From Bacteroidota bacterium (lineage in GTDB: Bacteria; Bacteroidota; Bacteroidia; Bacteroidales; Prolixibacteraceae), in contig JAUYEQ010000020.1 of the NCBI GenBank assembly GCA_030691295.1, positions 1 through 5,896 on the forward strand: a stretch of 5,896 nt of DNA. Reading direction: 5' to 3'. The notes under the pieces were generated by a model that was not told the DNA's origin, did not search any database, and worked only from the letters and a program-made list of their open reading frames with translations. Position 1 is the first letter of the stretch; each line of letters opens with the position of its first letter. The position numbers were made by a program, and so were the translations under genes. Shown one piece after another: positions 1 through 5,407 of this stretch.

Positions 1-2
1 CT

Positions 3-95
3 GAAGCAAACCACAAAAATTCAATTAAAAACACTACATCGACTACATCAAGTGAACCCAGAAGGGAAACTGAATTTGGTAATCGCTCAATTTAG
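3..95 (+). CDS. Possible C-terminal tail of an upstream gene (partial)
   Basis: The third plus-strand frame is open from the left edge of the window to a TAG at 93-95, about 30 residues. They are hydrophilic and rich in N, T, S and E, ending E-F-G-N-R-S-I, which looks like a disordered C-terminal tail. The first frame is also open (to a TAA at 130-132) but runs into the repeat array and reads less like protein; the second frame stops at once. No domain is visible, so the product cannot be named. If real, the gene converges on the SUI1 gene and the hexamer array starts just after its stop. This stretch may equally be non-coding. Confidence 0.3.
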   Translation, partial: EANHKNSIKNTTSTTSSEPRRETEFGNRSI

Positions 96-98
96 GTT

Positions 99-169
99 AT
101 TGTCATTCTGTTGTCATTTCTTTGCAACTTAATGACTACCAAATGACAATTGAATGACACTTTTATGAC
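99..169. repeat. Phased inverted array of GTCATT/AATGAC hexamers (copy 1)
   Basis: GTCATT starts at 102 and 113, and its reverse complement AATGAC starts at 131, 142 and 153, with a one-mismatch copy (TATGAC) at 164. Neighbouring units within each half are exactly 11 bp apart. The halves are separated by 12 nt (119-130). The outer pair extends to a perfect 9-bp inverted repeat, ATTGTCATT (99-107) against AATGACAAT (142-150). A CGGATATCCAT follows at 185-195, nearly matching the right end of the 2283-2434 element. As RNA or cruciform DNA it could form a stem of 6-9 bp helices with 5-nt internal loops; as duplex DNA the units would lie on one helical face. Function unknown. Confidence 0.75.
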
Positions 170-214
170 ACTGGGTAACAATTACGGATATCCATTATTT
201 TCCTTTTTTCTGTT

Positions 215-559
215 TCACCCTCCCGATCGTTTTACCTTGTAATTTTCGTTTTTCAGGATATCAATTACCTTGTTACAAAAATCACCCTGAATCAGGATTT
301 CTCCATCCTTGGCCGAACCACCAACGCCGCACTTTGTTTTTAGTATTTTTGCCAATGCTTTGAGGTCTTCTTCAGTTCCCACAAAACCGGTTATCAGCGT
401 GGCTTTTTTGCCGTTTCGCTGCTTTTTGTCGAGTTGAACACGCAAATCCTGCTTGTTTGGCGGCAGTGTTTCCGATTCATTCCCGGCATTATTTTCGTAT
501 TGAAAATCGGGGTTTGTTGAATATACCGTTCCCAGTCTTTCTTTCCAGTCGTTGGCCAT
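215..559 (-). CDS. SUI1/eIF1-family (YciH-like) translation factor
   Basis: A 114-residue cytoplasmic protein with a polar N-terminal extension (about 1-37) and a SUI1 domain (about 38-114). The family signature is clear: the beta strand K-A-T-L-I-T-G-F (52-59), the helix after E63-D65 (D-L-K-A-L-A-K-I-L-K), then C77-G-V-G-G-S-A-K-D-G86, and I-L-I-Q-G-D (88-93). This is the usual order and length for bacterial YciH proteins. The eukaryotic relative eIF1 guards start-codon selection on the small ribosomal subunit; bacterial members are thought to act on initiation fidelity, but their role is poorly defined. The ATG at 557-559 has an AGGAAAG Shine-Dalgarno-like sequence directly before it. The gene lies 33 bp downstream of the PafA-like gene on the same strand and is probably co-transcribed, perhaps also from its own -7 box in the gap. 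Confidence 0.93.
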   Translation of the reverse strand: MANDWKERLGTVYSTNPDFQYENNAGNESETLPPNKQDLRVQLDKKQRNGKKATLITGFVGTEEDLKALAKILKTKCGVGGSAKDGEILIQGDFCNKVIDILKNENYKVKRSGG

Positions 560-566
560 CTTTCCT
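560..566 (-). promoter_or_regulatory. Ribosome binding site of the SUI1 gene
   Basis: On the minus strand AGGAAAG directly precedes the ATG. It is the clearest Shine-Dalgarno-like sequence in the window; the AGGA core is unusually close to the start (3 nt). It supports the chosen start. Confidence 0.5.
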
Positions 567-578
567 GAAATTTGTGTT

Positions 579-586
579 CAAAGATA
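579..586 (-). promoter_or_regulatory. Candidate -7 box for the SUI1 gene
   Basis: TATCTTTG on the minus strand fits the Bacteroidota -7 consensus TAnnTTTG and lies in the 33-bp gap between the two genes. No TTG/TTTG -33 element is found at the usual distance upstream (inside the PafA-like gene), so this is a half-match only. Confidence 0.25.
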
Positions 587-592
587 ACAGAT

Positions 593-2242
593 TTATTCCT
601 TCCATAGTACCTCTTCCCTGATACTTCCGGCACAATGATGAGGAATAGCCATGTTCAGTATTTCAAGTATGGTTGGAACCATGTCCTCACCCATTATTTT
701 GGTGCTGACCTTTACTCTTTTTACCGAACTACCATGGATGATAAACGGGATGTTTGAATTGTCGTTATAAATTGTCCGCTGAAATTTATAAACAGGTTGC
801 CAGCCATCTTCGAGCTGGTAGAGCACATCGCCCGAACGTTTAAAATTAAAGGAGTTCGCAATTACAGCCAGTTGTCCTTTGGCATAATCGCCCTGCGCAA
901 ACGACGACGACGGGAGGGCAATTTTCACCCCTTCAAACTGATTGATGAAATTGGCCGTTTTGGTTTGAATATCTTCCGGCGAAATGTTCTTTTTTTCGAG
1001 CAACTCGCGGTTGAAATACAACTGCTGATCGCCTACAACTTCAATATAATCGCCTTGTCCGTAGGTGATATTCAGGAAAGATTTTAACAGTGCGACAGCG
1101 CTTTCTGGCGAGAACGTTCCCACTGGCATCTTGAATTCTTCTTTCAGATAATTGGCCGGATAGGTTGACGAACAGGTTGAAGTAAGTACCACCAGCGTGT
1201 TGCCTCTGCCAAACATTTTGTCCAGAAATTCCATGAGCGATGCAATATCCTGATCTAAACGAAGGTAGGTGTCTTGCATTTCTACGGAAACAGGTCCGAA
1301 TGAGCTGTTCTCGTAATCCATCGAAGTAAAGGTAACAGCGAGAAAATCAGGAAATTCATCAGATCCAAGTTTTTCTGCGTGTATCAGGTTGACTGCAAAA
1401 TCTTTTACAATCGTATTTCCGTGCGGTGTAGTTTTCAGGAATTTATAACAAATGGCCTTTTCTTTTATTTTTTTCAGATCGTAAGGGAAAGTGTTCCATT
1501 TGTCGTAGTAGCCTTTTTCGAGAACGTAGTTATCAGGCAGGCTTTCCTCGTAACTATTTATGGGCAAAAGTGTAGTCCAGTTGCGCTGTGTATAAATTTT
1601 GGCAAGTCCCTTCTCGTTGAACTGGCGCACCCATTCAGGAAAAATATCGACATAGTAAGAACTTGAAATAATGTTGCCGTTTTGCGTGTCGAACCAATAA
1701 GCGCCATCGGCAGCATGTCCGGCCGAAAGGACAGCGCTGACATCGTTCATGGCCACACTGAAAACTTTTGATTTGTTGCGGGTATTGATCTTGATGAGGT
1801 CGCCAATCGTTGGCGATAACAATTTTGCTGCCGATCGTTCTCCTTCTTTCGAGTCGCTTCCAACAGTGATGAAATAATCGTCGGCAATACAGTTGATTTC
1901 CTTTCTTTTCAGACGGTCGTACCAGCTATCGTTTACAATTCCGTGTGCCGCCGGATAAACACCAGTAAAAAGCGTTGCCGTTCCGGTTGAAATTTTCTGA
2001 ACATGCAAATCGAGATGGGCATTGCTGAAAACGGCTCCTTCATTCACCAATCGTTTAAAACCACCCGGTTGAAATTTATTCCAGTAACGCGTAAGGTAAT
2101 CGGTGCGCATTTGATCGACCGAAAGCACCACCACCAGCTTTGGAACAATGGGCTCTGTGTTTTTATTGCTTTGAGCATTAAGGGAATTTACTGATAGAAA
2201 TGTCAGTAAAACTGAAACAATTAGAATATTTATTTTTGTCAT
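593..2242 (-). CDS. Secreted PafA-like alkaline phosphatase family protein, probable pseudoenzyme
   Basis: About 549 residues starting at the ATG 2240-2242; a TTG at 2264-2266 is in frame but lies inside a putative -7 box, and only the ATG gives a normal signal peptide (M-T-K-I-N-I-L-I, hydrophobic core, S-L-N-A then Q). The mature part has the PafA (alkaline phosphatase/NPP superfamily) scaffold: K-L-V-V-V-L-S-V-D-Q-M near residue 40, G-G-F-K-R-L, P-A-A-H-G-I near 100, A-G-H-A-A-D-G-A-Y-W-F-D near 175, and D-T-Y-L-R-L-D near 325. Against Elizabethkingia PafA, as I recall it, the metal ligands D38 and D305 are kept (D43, D309). Others are changed: T79 to I84, N100 to D105, K162/R164 to N166/V168, H309 to S313, D352/H353 to T356/C357, H486 to N497. 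Full-length and unbroken, so it appears maintained without phosphatase chemistry. It is a periplasmic or secreted product and first gene of a pair with the SUI1 gene. Confidence 0.88.
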   Translation of the reverse strand: MTKINILIVSVLLTFLSVNSLNAQSNKNTEPIVPKLVVVLSVDQMRTDYLTRYWNKFQPGGFKRLVNEGAVFSNAHLDLHVQKISTGTATLFTGVYPAAHGIVNDSWYDRLKRKEINCIADDYFITVGSDSKEGERSAAKLLSPTIGDLIKINTRNKSKVFSVAMNDVSAVLSAGHAADGAYWFDTQNGNIISSSYYVDIFPEWVRQFNEKGLAKIYTQRNWTTLLPINSYEESLPDNYVLEKGYYDKWNTFPYDLKKIKEKAICYKFLKTTPHGNTIVKDFAVNLIHAEKLGSDEFPDFLAVTFTSMDYENSSFGPVSVEMQDTYLRLDQDIASLMEFLDKMFGRGNTLVVLTSTCSSTYPANYLKEEFKMPVGTFSPESAVALLKSFLNITYGQGDYIEVVGDQQLYFNRELLEKKNISPEDIQTKTANFINQFEGVKIALPSSSFAQGDYAKGQLAVIANSFNFKRSGDVLYQLEDGWQPVYKFQRTIYNDNSNIPFIIHGSSVKRVKVSTKIMGEDMVPTILEILNMAIPHHCAGSIREEVLWKE

Positions 2243-2263
2243 TGTAGATTTAAATTTGTGGGG

Positions 2264-2271
2264 CAAAAGTA
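2264..2271 (-). promoter_or_regulatory. Candidate -7 box of the PafA-like gene
   Basis: TACTTTTG on the minus strand matches TAnnTTTG exactly and lies 21 bp upstream of the ATG at 2242, implying a very short leader. No convincing TTG -33 element lies 17-23 bp further upstream. Its overlap with the upstream in-frame TTG argues that translation starts at the ATG. The adjacent 7-bp repeat and mobile-element-like sequence begin only 4 bp beyond this box, so the original -33 region may have been replaced. Confidence 0.4.
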
Positions 2272-2282
2272 TAAAAACAAAA

Positions 2283-2434
2283 TATGAATATCCCTACTTC
2301 TTACCTAATGAGAGTGTCGCTTTGGAGAATATGTCATTTGATTGTCATTCGTAGTCATTTGAGCTACAATTAATGAACTGCGAATGACCATTAATGACTC
2401 CTTTGAAAATTAGGCATAGTGTCGGATATTCATA
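2283..2434. mobile_element. MITE-like element with terminal inverted repeats and possible target duplication
   Basis: Perfect 11-bp inverted repeats TATGAATATCC (2283-2293) and GGATATTCATA (2424-2434) bound 152 bp. The symmetry continues inward with CCTAAT (2304-2309) and ATTAGG (2409-2414), 10 and 9 nt from the ends. AACAAAA occurs directly outside both ends (2276-2282 and 2435-2441), as expected of a 7-bp target duplication, although it is A-rich and could be chance. There is no coding capacity worth calling. The core is the hexamer array at 2333-2398. This looks like a non-autonomous miniature element or a large palindromic intergenic repeat; I cannot name its parent transposon. Confidence 0.55.
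2333..2398. repeat. Phased inverted array of GTCATT/AATGAC hexamers (copy 2)
   Basis: GTCATT starts at 2333, 2344 and 2354; the opposite orientation starts at 2372 (AATGAA, one mismatch), 2383 and 2393. Spacings are 11 and 10 bp in each half, and the halves are separated by 12 nt (2360-2371), the same centre length as in the 99-169 array. The middle pair extends to a perfect 8-bp inverted repeat, GTCATTCG (2344-2351) against CGAATGAC (2381-2388). The two arrays share the 10-mer ATTGTCATTC (99-108 and 2341-2350). This copy sits between divergent genes, which argues against a simple terminator role. Confidence 0.75.
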
Positions 2435-2641
2435 AACAAAAAACTGATACCCAATTTGTAACATACAAGATGAAATGGCCAGCGGGTTTTCATATTTCAG
2501 AATTTTAGGGAGGAGATATAAGAATCCTTGGAGTTTGACACAATTTTTTGAAGCTTTATGGAGCACAATTCTCATTGTTTAGTATTTTTAAAGCTCCAAT
2601 ATAATTTTTTGTGTAAAATAATAAAAGCCAAAATGTGACTG
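2435..2641. other. Intergenic leader upstream of the YiiX-like lipoprotein gene
   Basis: About 200 bp of AT-rich DNA before the ATG at 2642. A minus-strand frame is open across part of it and through the repeat array (2345-2575), but it has no recognisable protein character and I do not call it. A weak promoter-like arrangement exists on the plus strand (TTG at 2575-2577 and TAATTTTTTG at 2602-2611), but the -7 spacing does not fit TAnnTTTG. No terminator hairpin is seen. Confidence 0.4.
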
Positions 2642-3886
2642 ATGCAAGAATTCCCTTGCTTTATCGAAGAGATAATAAGTAGATGTAAAAAAAAGATAGT
2701 GACGCTTTTGTTGTTTTTTTCTGCGTTAAGCTTGATTACCTCCTGCGCGAGTTATAAAAAAATGATAGTACCTGAACTTTTCCCGAAACAGGCTCAATTC
2801 GACCAGTCAGGATTAGATTTGGAGCGGCTTAATAGTGAAAAGGAAGAACTCAATACTGCAACCCAACAAATAGTTAATGATATTCAAAATGATTGGGCAG
2901 AAACTCGTGCAGTTCGTGCGGTTGAAATTAATAAACTGTTTGAAAATCTCAAAAAACAATCTGAAATTGACCTTGCTTTTCAAACCATTTCCGATTTGCC
3001 GGCAACCGAATTAATGAGCGAAGCTGGATGGGAGATGTTAATGAGATCAGCAGGATTTTATAGCAACGTCTACCAGAAAAATAAATCGTTGAGAAGGATA
3101 ATTAACCGGGGCGATGTTGCGAACGATATTCCACCCAAGACTCTTCTGCAATCGCAAAAATTTTTATGGGATAGAAGAAATCAGAAAAGATTAGAAAGAA
3201 ATCAGGTTCAACTATCCTTGAATAACGCCAATCGAAGAGTATTTGAGAATGAAAAACAATGGGACAATCTTTTTAATGCAACATATAAAATTATGCGATT
3301 TGGAAGTGAACTGATTAGTCGCACAATTTCACTGGATCGTGGGAAACCCCTTCCCGAATCTAATATTATCCGGTTAATTCCTTTGCTGAAAAAATGGGAT
3401 ATTGTCTGTCAAAAATCGCCCCGACGTTTTACGGATAAGTTTATTCCCGGTTACTTTGGACATTCAGGTATTTATCTGGGCGACAATCTATTTGCAGAAG
3501 TCATTCAATCGGGATCTGTTTATGCTTCACCACATAAATTTCTCGAGGGCGATGAATTTATTGTTCTTCGGCCAAAAACTATCACAGAAAGCCAAAATGA
3601 TAAAATGATAAATAATCTGAAATCTCAGATGGGGAAAAAGTATGATTTCAATTTTAATGTAGAATCACCCGACCGATTGTTTTGTACCGAGTTGATTTAT
3701 CTTGTTTACGATCATATTGCCTGGGAAACCAAAAAGATTGCCGGAAGGAATACGCTCTTGCCCGACTATTTGGTTAAAACCGCATTGGTAAATAATGAAC
3801 TTGAGCTTGAATATTTTATGAATAATGCGGAAATAATAAAAAAACCCGAACGAATTTTCGTTGAGAAATTGTTAAAAAAGAAATAG
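2642..3886 (+). CDS. YiiX/peptidase C92-like permuted NlpC/P60 cysteine hydrolase, lipoprotein
   Basis: A 414-residue predicted lipoprotein. A hydrophobic run (about 19-32) ends in I-T-S-C35, a type II signal peptidase lipobox, so the mature protein should be lipid-anchored. Residues 50-235 are mostly helical, charged and of no recognised family. The C-terminal domain (about 240-380) resembles the permuted papain-like YiiX/NlpC-P60 group: W-D-I-V near 252, G-H274-S-G-I-Y-L-G with the likely catalytic His, then R-L-F-C348-T-E-L-I-Y with the likely catalytic Cys. The His-before-Cys order is typical of the permuted families, whose members are thought to cleave amide or ester bonds in wall peptides or lipids; the substrate here is unknown. 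The ATG at 2642 is the only AUG after an in-frame TGA (2636-2638) and has no Shine-Dalgarno. It gives an unusually long acidic N-region before the lysines. Base composition is more AT-rich than the PafA-like gene. Confidence 0.8.
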   Translation: MQEFPCFIEEIISRCKKKIVTLLLFFSALSLITSCASYKKMIVPELFPKQAQFDQSGLDLERLNSEKEELNTATQQIVNDIQNDWAETRAVRAVEINKLFENLKKQSEIDLAFQTISDLPATELMSEAGWEMLMRSAGFYSNVYQKNKSLRRIINRGDVANDIPPKTLLQSQKFLWDRRNQKRLERNQVQLSLNNANRRVFENEKQWDNLFNATYKIMRFGSELISRTISLDRGKPLPESNIIRLIPLLKKWDIVCQKSPRRFTDKFIPGYFGHSGIYLGDNLFAEVIQSGSVYASPHKFLEGDEFIVLRPKTITESQNDKMINNLKSQMGKKYDFNFNVESPDRLFCTELIYLVYDHIAWETKKIAGRNTLLPDYLVKTALVNNELELEYFMNNAEIIKKPERIFVEKLLKKK

Positions 3887-4059
3887 AATAAAAGTTGACA
3901 AATTTCATCCGTTAGTGCGGCAATCGGTATTGGTTAAGATTTATCTTCAAAAATATCAATTAAACAATCTTCCTAGATCTGGCAACTGCAAGACTTGGAA
4001 AAGCAATCACCATTTGTAATCAAGTTCGGAGTTATTGAATTCAGTACAATTGTAAATTA

Positions 4060-4093
4060 TTGTATTAATCGTTTTTTCCTAATTTTAGGTTTG
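4060..4093 (+). promoter_or_regulatory. Candidate Bacteroidota promoter for the 4306-5896 operon
   Basis: TTG at 4060-4062 and TAGGTTTG at 4086-4093 fit the TTG-N17-23-TAnnTTTG pattern described for Flavobacterium-type promoters, with a 23-bp spacer at the upper limit. Transcription would begin near 4100, leaving a leader of about 200 nt. The match is to a degenerate consensus in AT-rich DNA, so chance is possible. Confidence 0.35.
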
Positions 4094-4105
4094 TTTATTG
4101 ATTAG

Positions 4106-4121
4106 GAATGACATGTCGTTC
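4106..4121. promoter_or_regulatory. 16-bp near-palindrome, operator-like
   Basis: GAATGACATGTCGTTC matches its own reverse complement at 14 of 16 positions, with the perfect core GACATGTC. It lies about 12 bp after the candidate -7 box, where transcription would start, a position suited to a dimeric repressor. No cognate regulator is encoded in the window. Confidence 0.35.
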
Positions 4122-4206
4122 GATAAAAAATATATCTGCCAAGTATCTGTAAATCAAGTTTGTTGTTAATTAACTTGCAATACAGAATTATTTTCAGATT
4201 TGAATC

Positions 4207-4240
4207 CCAAAATTTATTTTATATTTATTCCAAAATTTAT
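4207..4240 (+). repeat. Direct repeat CCAAAATTTAT
   Basis: Two identical 11-mers at 4207-4217 and 4230-4240, 23 bp apart start to start, in the leader of the 4306 gene. The spacing is about two helical turns, so a protein-binding pair is conceivable, but the sequence is AT-rich and low in information. Confidence 0.35.
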
Positions 4241-4305
4241 ACGAATTTCACTAACAAATTCTGAAATTCTAGATAAATAGAAAAAAAAACCTTAAATCAA
4301 TTTCC

Positions 4306-4935
4306 ATGAAAAAATGGCTTAGCTTCCTGACAGCATTGACGATTGTTACAATGATCTCATGCAAAAAAACTGAAGACTATTCGGAACCACTTGGTGGTGC
4401 TACTGATTTGGGATCGAATGCCGTAGGCTATAAGTATTCAGGTTCTTTAAAAATCGGTGGTTCTGGTTATGCTACTGATGCAAAAGCTGAAGTAACCAAA
4501 TCTGAGGGTGGAATAGTGCAAATAAAAGCAACCGGCACCTTGCCATCAAAATTGAAAAACCTGATTACCTCCCCGTATGTAAATGGTAATGGTGCAGTTG
4601 ACATCACTGGGAAATTTGTAAATAGCACCGAAGGAGTTGCCTATGTTAATGCGAGCGGTGAACAGAGCATACTGGTAAAATATGATGCCAAAGTAGGAGA
4701 TACATGGGACTACACCACAAAAGGAGGTAAAAAGCTTCAACGAAAGGTTACTGCAAAATCGACTACCGATGACTTCCCTTATGCGTTCTTTGATATCAAG
4801 GTCATTACTGTTGAACAGAACCTGCCTTATCCAGGCTTTACTAAAGCGGTATACCGGGCAAACCATAAATTTGGACTGGTTCATGTTGAACTGTTCCTTG
4901 AAGACGGAACATCAGTAGCCGTGACTATTATTTAA
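4306..4935 (+). CDS. Small lipoprotein of unknown function
   Basis: 209 residues. The N-terminus M-K-K-W, a hydrophobic stretch and M-I-S-C19-K-K form a lipoprotein signal; C19 is the only cysteine in the protein, as expected if it is the lipidated residue. After a short acidic linker (22-32) the rest is rich in Gly, Thr, Val and Lys and reads as alternating beta strands, so probably an all-beta envelope domain. Recognisable but unassigned stretches are Y-D-A-K-V-G-D-T-W (126-134) and H-K-F-G-L-V-H-V (187-194). I do not recognise a family. No enzyme motif is visible. The ATG is preceded by an A-rich tract rather than a Shine-Dalgarno, common in Bacteroidota. The gene leads a compact operon: the next gene begins 13 bp after its stop. 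Confidence 0.85.
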   Translation: MKKWLSFLTALTIVTMISCKKTEDYSEPLGGATDLGSNAVGYKYSGSLKIGGSGYATDAKAEVTKSEGGIVQIKATGTLPSKLKNLITSPYVNGNGAVDITGKFVNSTEGVAYVNASGEQSILVKYDAKVGDTWDYTTKGGKKLQRKVTAKSTTDDFPYAFFDIKVITVEQNLPYPGFTKAVYRANHKFGLVHVELFLEDGTSVAVTII

Positions 4936-4948
4936 CTTCTGTTTTATT

Positions 4949-5407
4949 GTGAAATTTGTATTGAATATTCCCTTTTTCTCTTTTCGGGCAAAGTTTGTGG
5001 GACTATTACTGATGTTGCTCGGGGCAATAGGATTTTATTTGTTCGATTACCAAAACTATAGACCTAATTGGCTGCAGTTCGAGGTTTTCACTTTGTATTC
5101 AAATTATTTAACGACCAAGATATTTAGTGTCATAAAAAACAATCAGGGCGATGAGATTTCGACTTTCTTGTATTTTTTGGGAGCGTTCCTGATCATGGCC
5201 TCTGCTGAAAAGAATGAAACCCCGGGGCATCAGACAAACAGGACAAAGGCAATGGCCTGGTCAGCCTGTTCTGCAATGGGAGTTTTTCTGTTTGCATATA
5301 TCTTTTTACATGGGTTAGCCATCATTTATGCGGCTTTAGTATTGCCTTATTTGATTCCATTGTTTTATCTGACAGCTTTTTGCATTCTCAACAAAACAGA
5401 CAAATAA
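4949..5407 (+). CDS. Four-helix integral membrane protein, unknown function
   Basis: 152 residues from a GTG start 13 bp after the lipoprotein stop. Four likely transmembrane helices: about 16-32, 70-86, 103-120 and 122-147. A polar segment between helices one and two carries F-T-L-Y-S-N-Y-L-T-T-K-I-F (47-59) and N-N-Q-G-D-E (64-69), which looks like the most constrained part and may be functional. Loop 86-102 is charged. No cofactor, transport or enzymatic motif is evident and I cannot name the family; my impression is that similar small proteins occur in other Bacteroidota, but that needs a search. The stop TAA shares a base with the ATG of the next gene (T-A-ATG), so translation of the two is probably coupled. 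Confidence 0.8.
   Translation: MKFVLNIPFFSFRAKFVGLLLMLLGAIGFYLFDYQNYRPNWLQFEVFTLYSNYLTTKIFSVIKNNQGDEISTFLYFLGAFLIMASAEKNETPGHQTNRTKAMAWSACSAMGVFLFAYIFLHGLAIIYAALVLPYLIPLFYLTAFCILNKTDK

Larger units (their letters stand above)
3887..4305. other. Gene-free AT-rich intergenic region
   Basis: About 420 bp without a credible reading frame on either strand; short open stretches around 3970-4080 match nothing I recognise. It holds a candidate promoter (4060-4093), a 16-bp near-palindrome (4106-4121) and an 11-bp direct repeat (4207-4217 and 4230-4240), then an A-rich run just before the lipoprotein start at 4306. I see no strong terminator hairpin after the stop at 3886. If the promoter is real, the next operon has a leader of roughly 200 nt. 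Confidence 0.5.

Noticed and set aside
99..169. CRISPR-like array or simple bidirectional terminator reading of the hexamer repeats
   Set aside because: Units are 6 bp with 4-5 bp gaps and invert at the centre, unlike CRISPR repeats. There is no GC-rich stem with T-tract, and the sister array sits between divergent genes where no terminator is needed.
394..633. Minus-strand frame of 79 codons spanning the PafA-SUI1 gap
   Set aside because: It overlaps both recognised genes in another frame, and the product is Arg/Lys/Thr-rich with no family features.
2243..2266. Upstream in-frame TTG start for the PafA-like gene
   Set aside because: The TTG is part of the putative -7 box TACTTTTG, so it would not be in the transcript, and it adds eight polar residues before a normal signal peptide.
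2345..2575. Minus-strand open frame of 76 codons in the intergenic region
   Set aside because: It runs through the repeat array, shows no family resemblance or signal, has no clear ribosome binding site, and overlaps the element's inverted repeat. Most likely chance.
3887..4080. Possible remnant gene after the YiiX-like gene
   Set aside because: Short open stretches on both strands have frequent stops and match no family I recognise.
4546..4884. Minus-strand open frame of 112 codons opposite the 4306-4935 lipoprotein
   Set aside because: Antisense shadow of a well-supported lipoprotein gene; its protein has no recognisable features.
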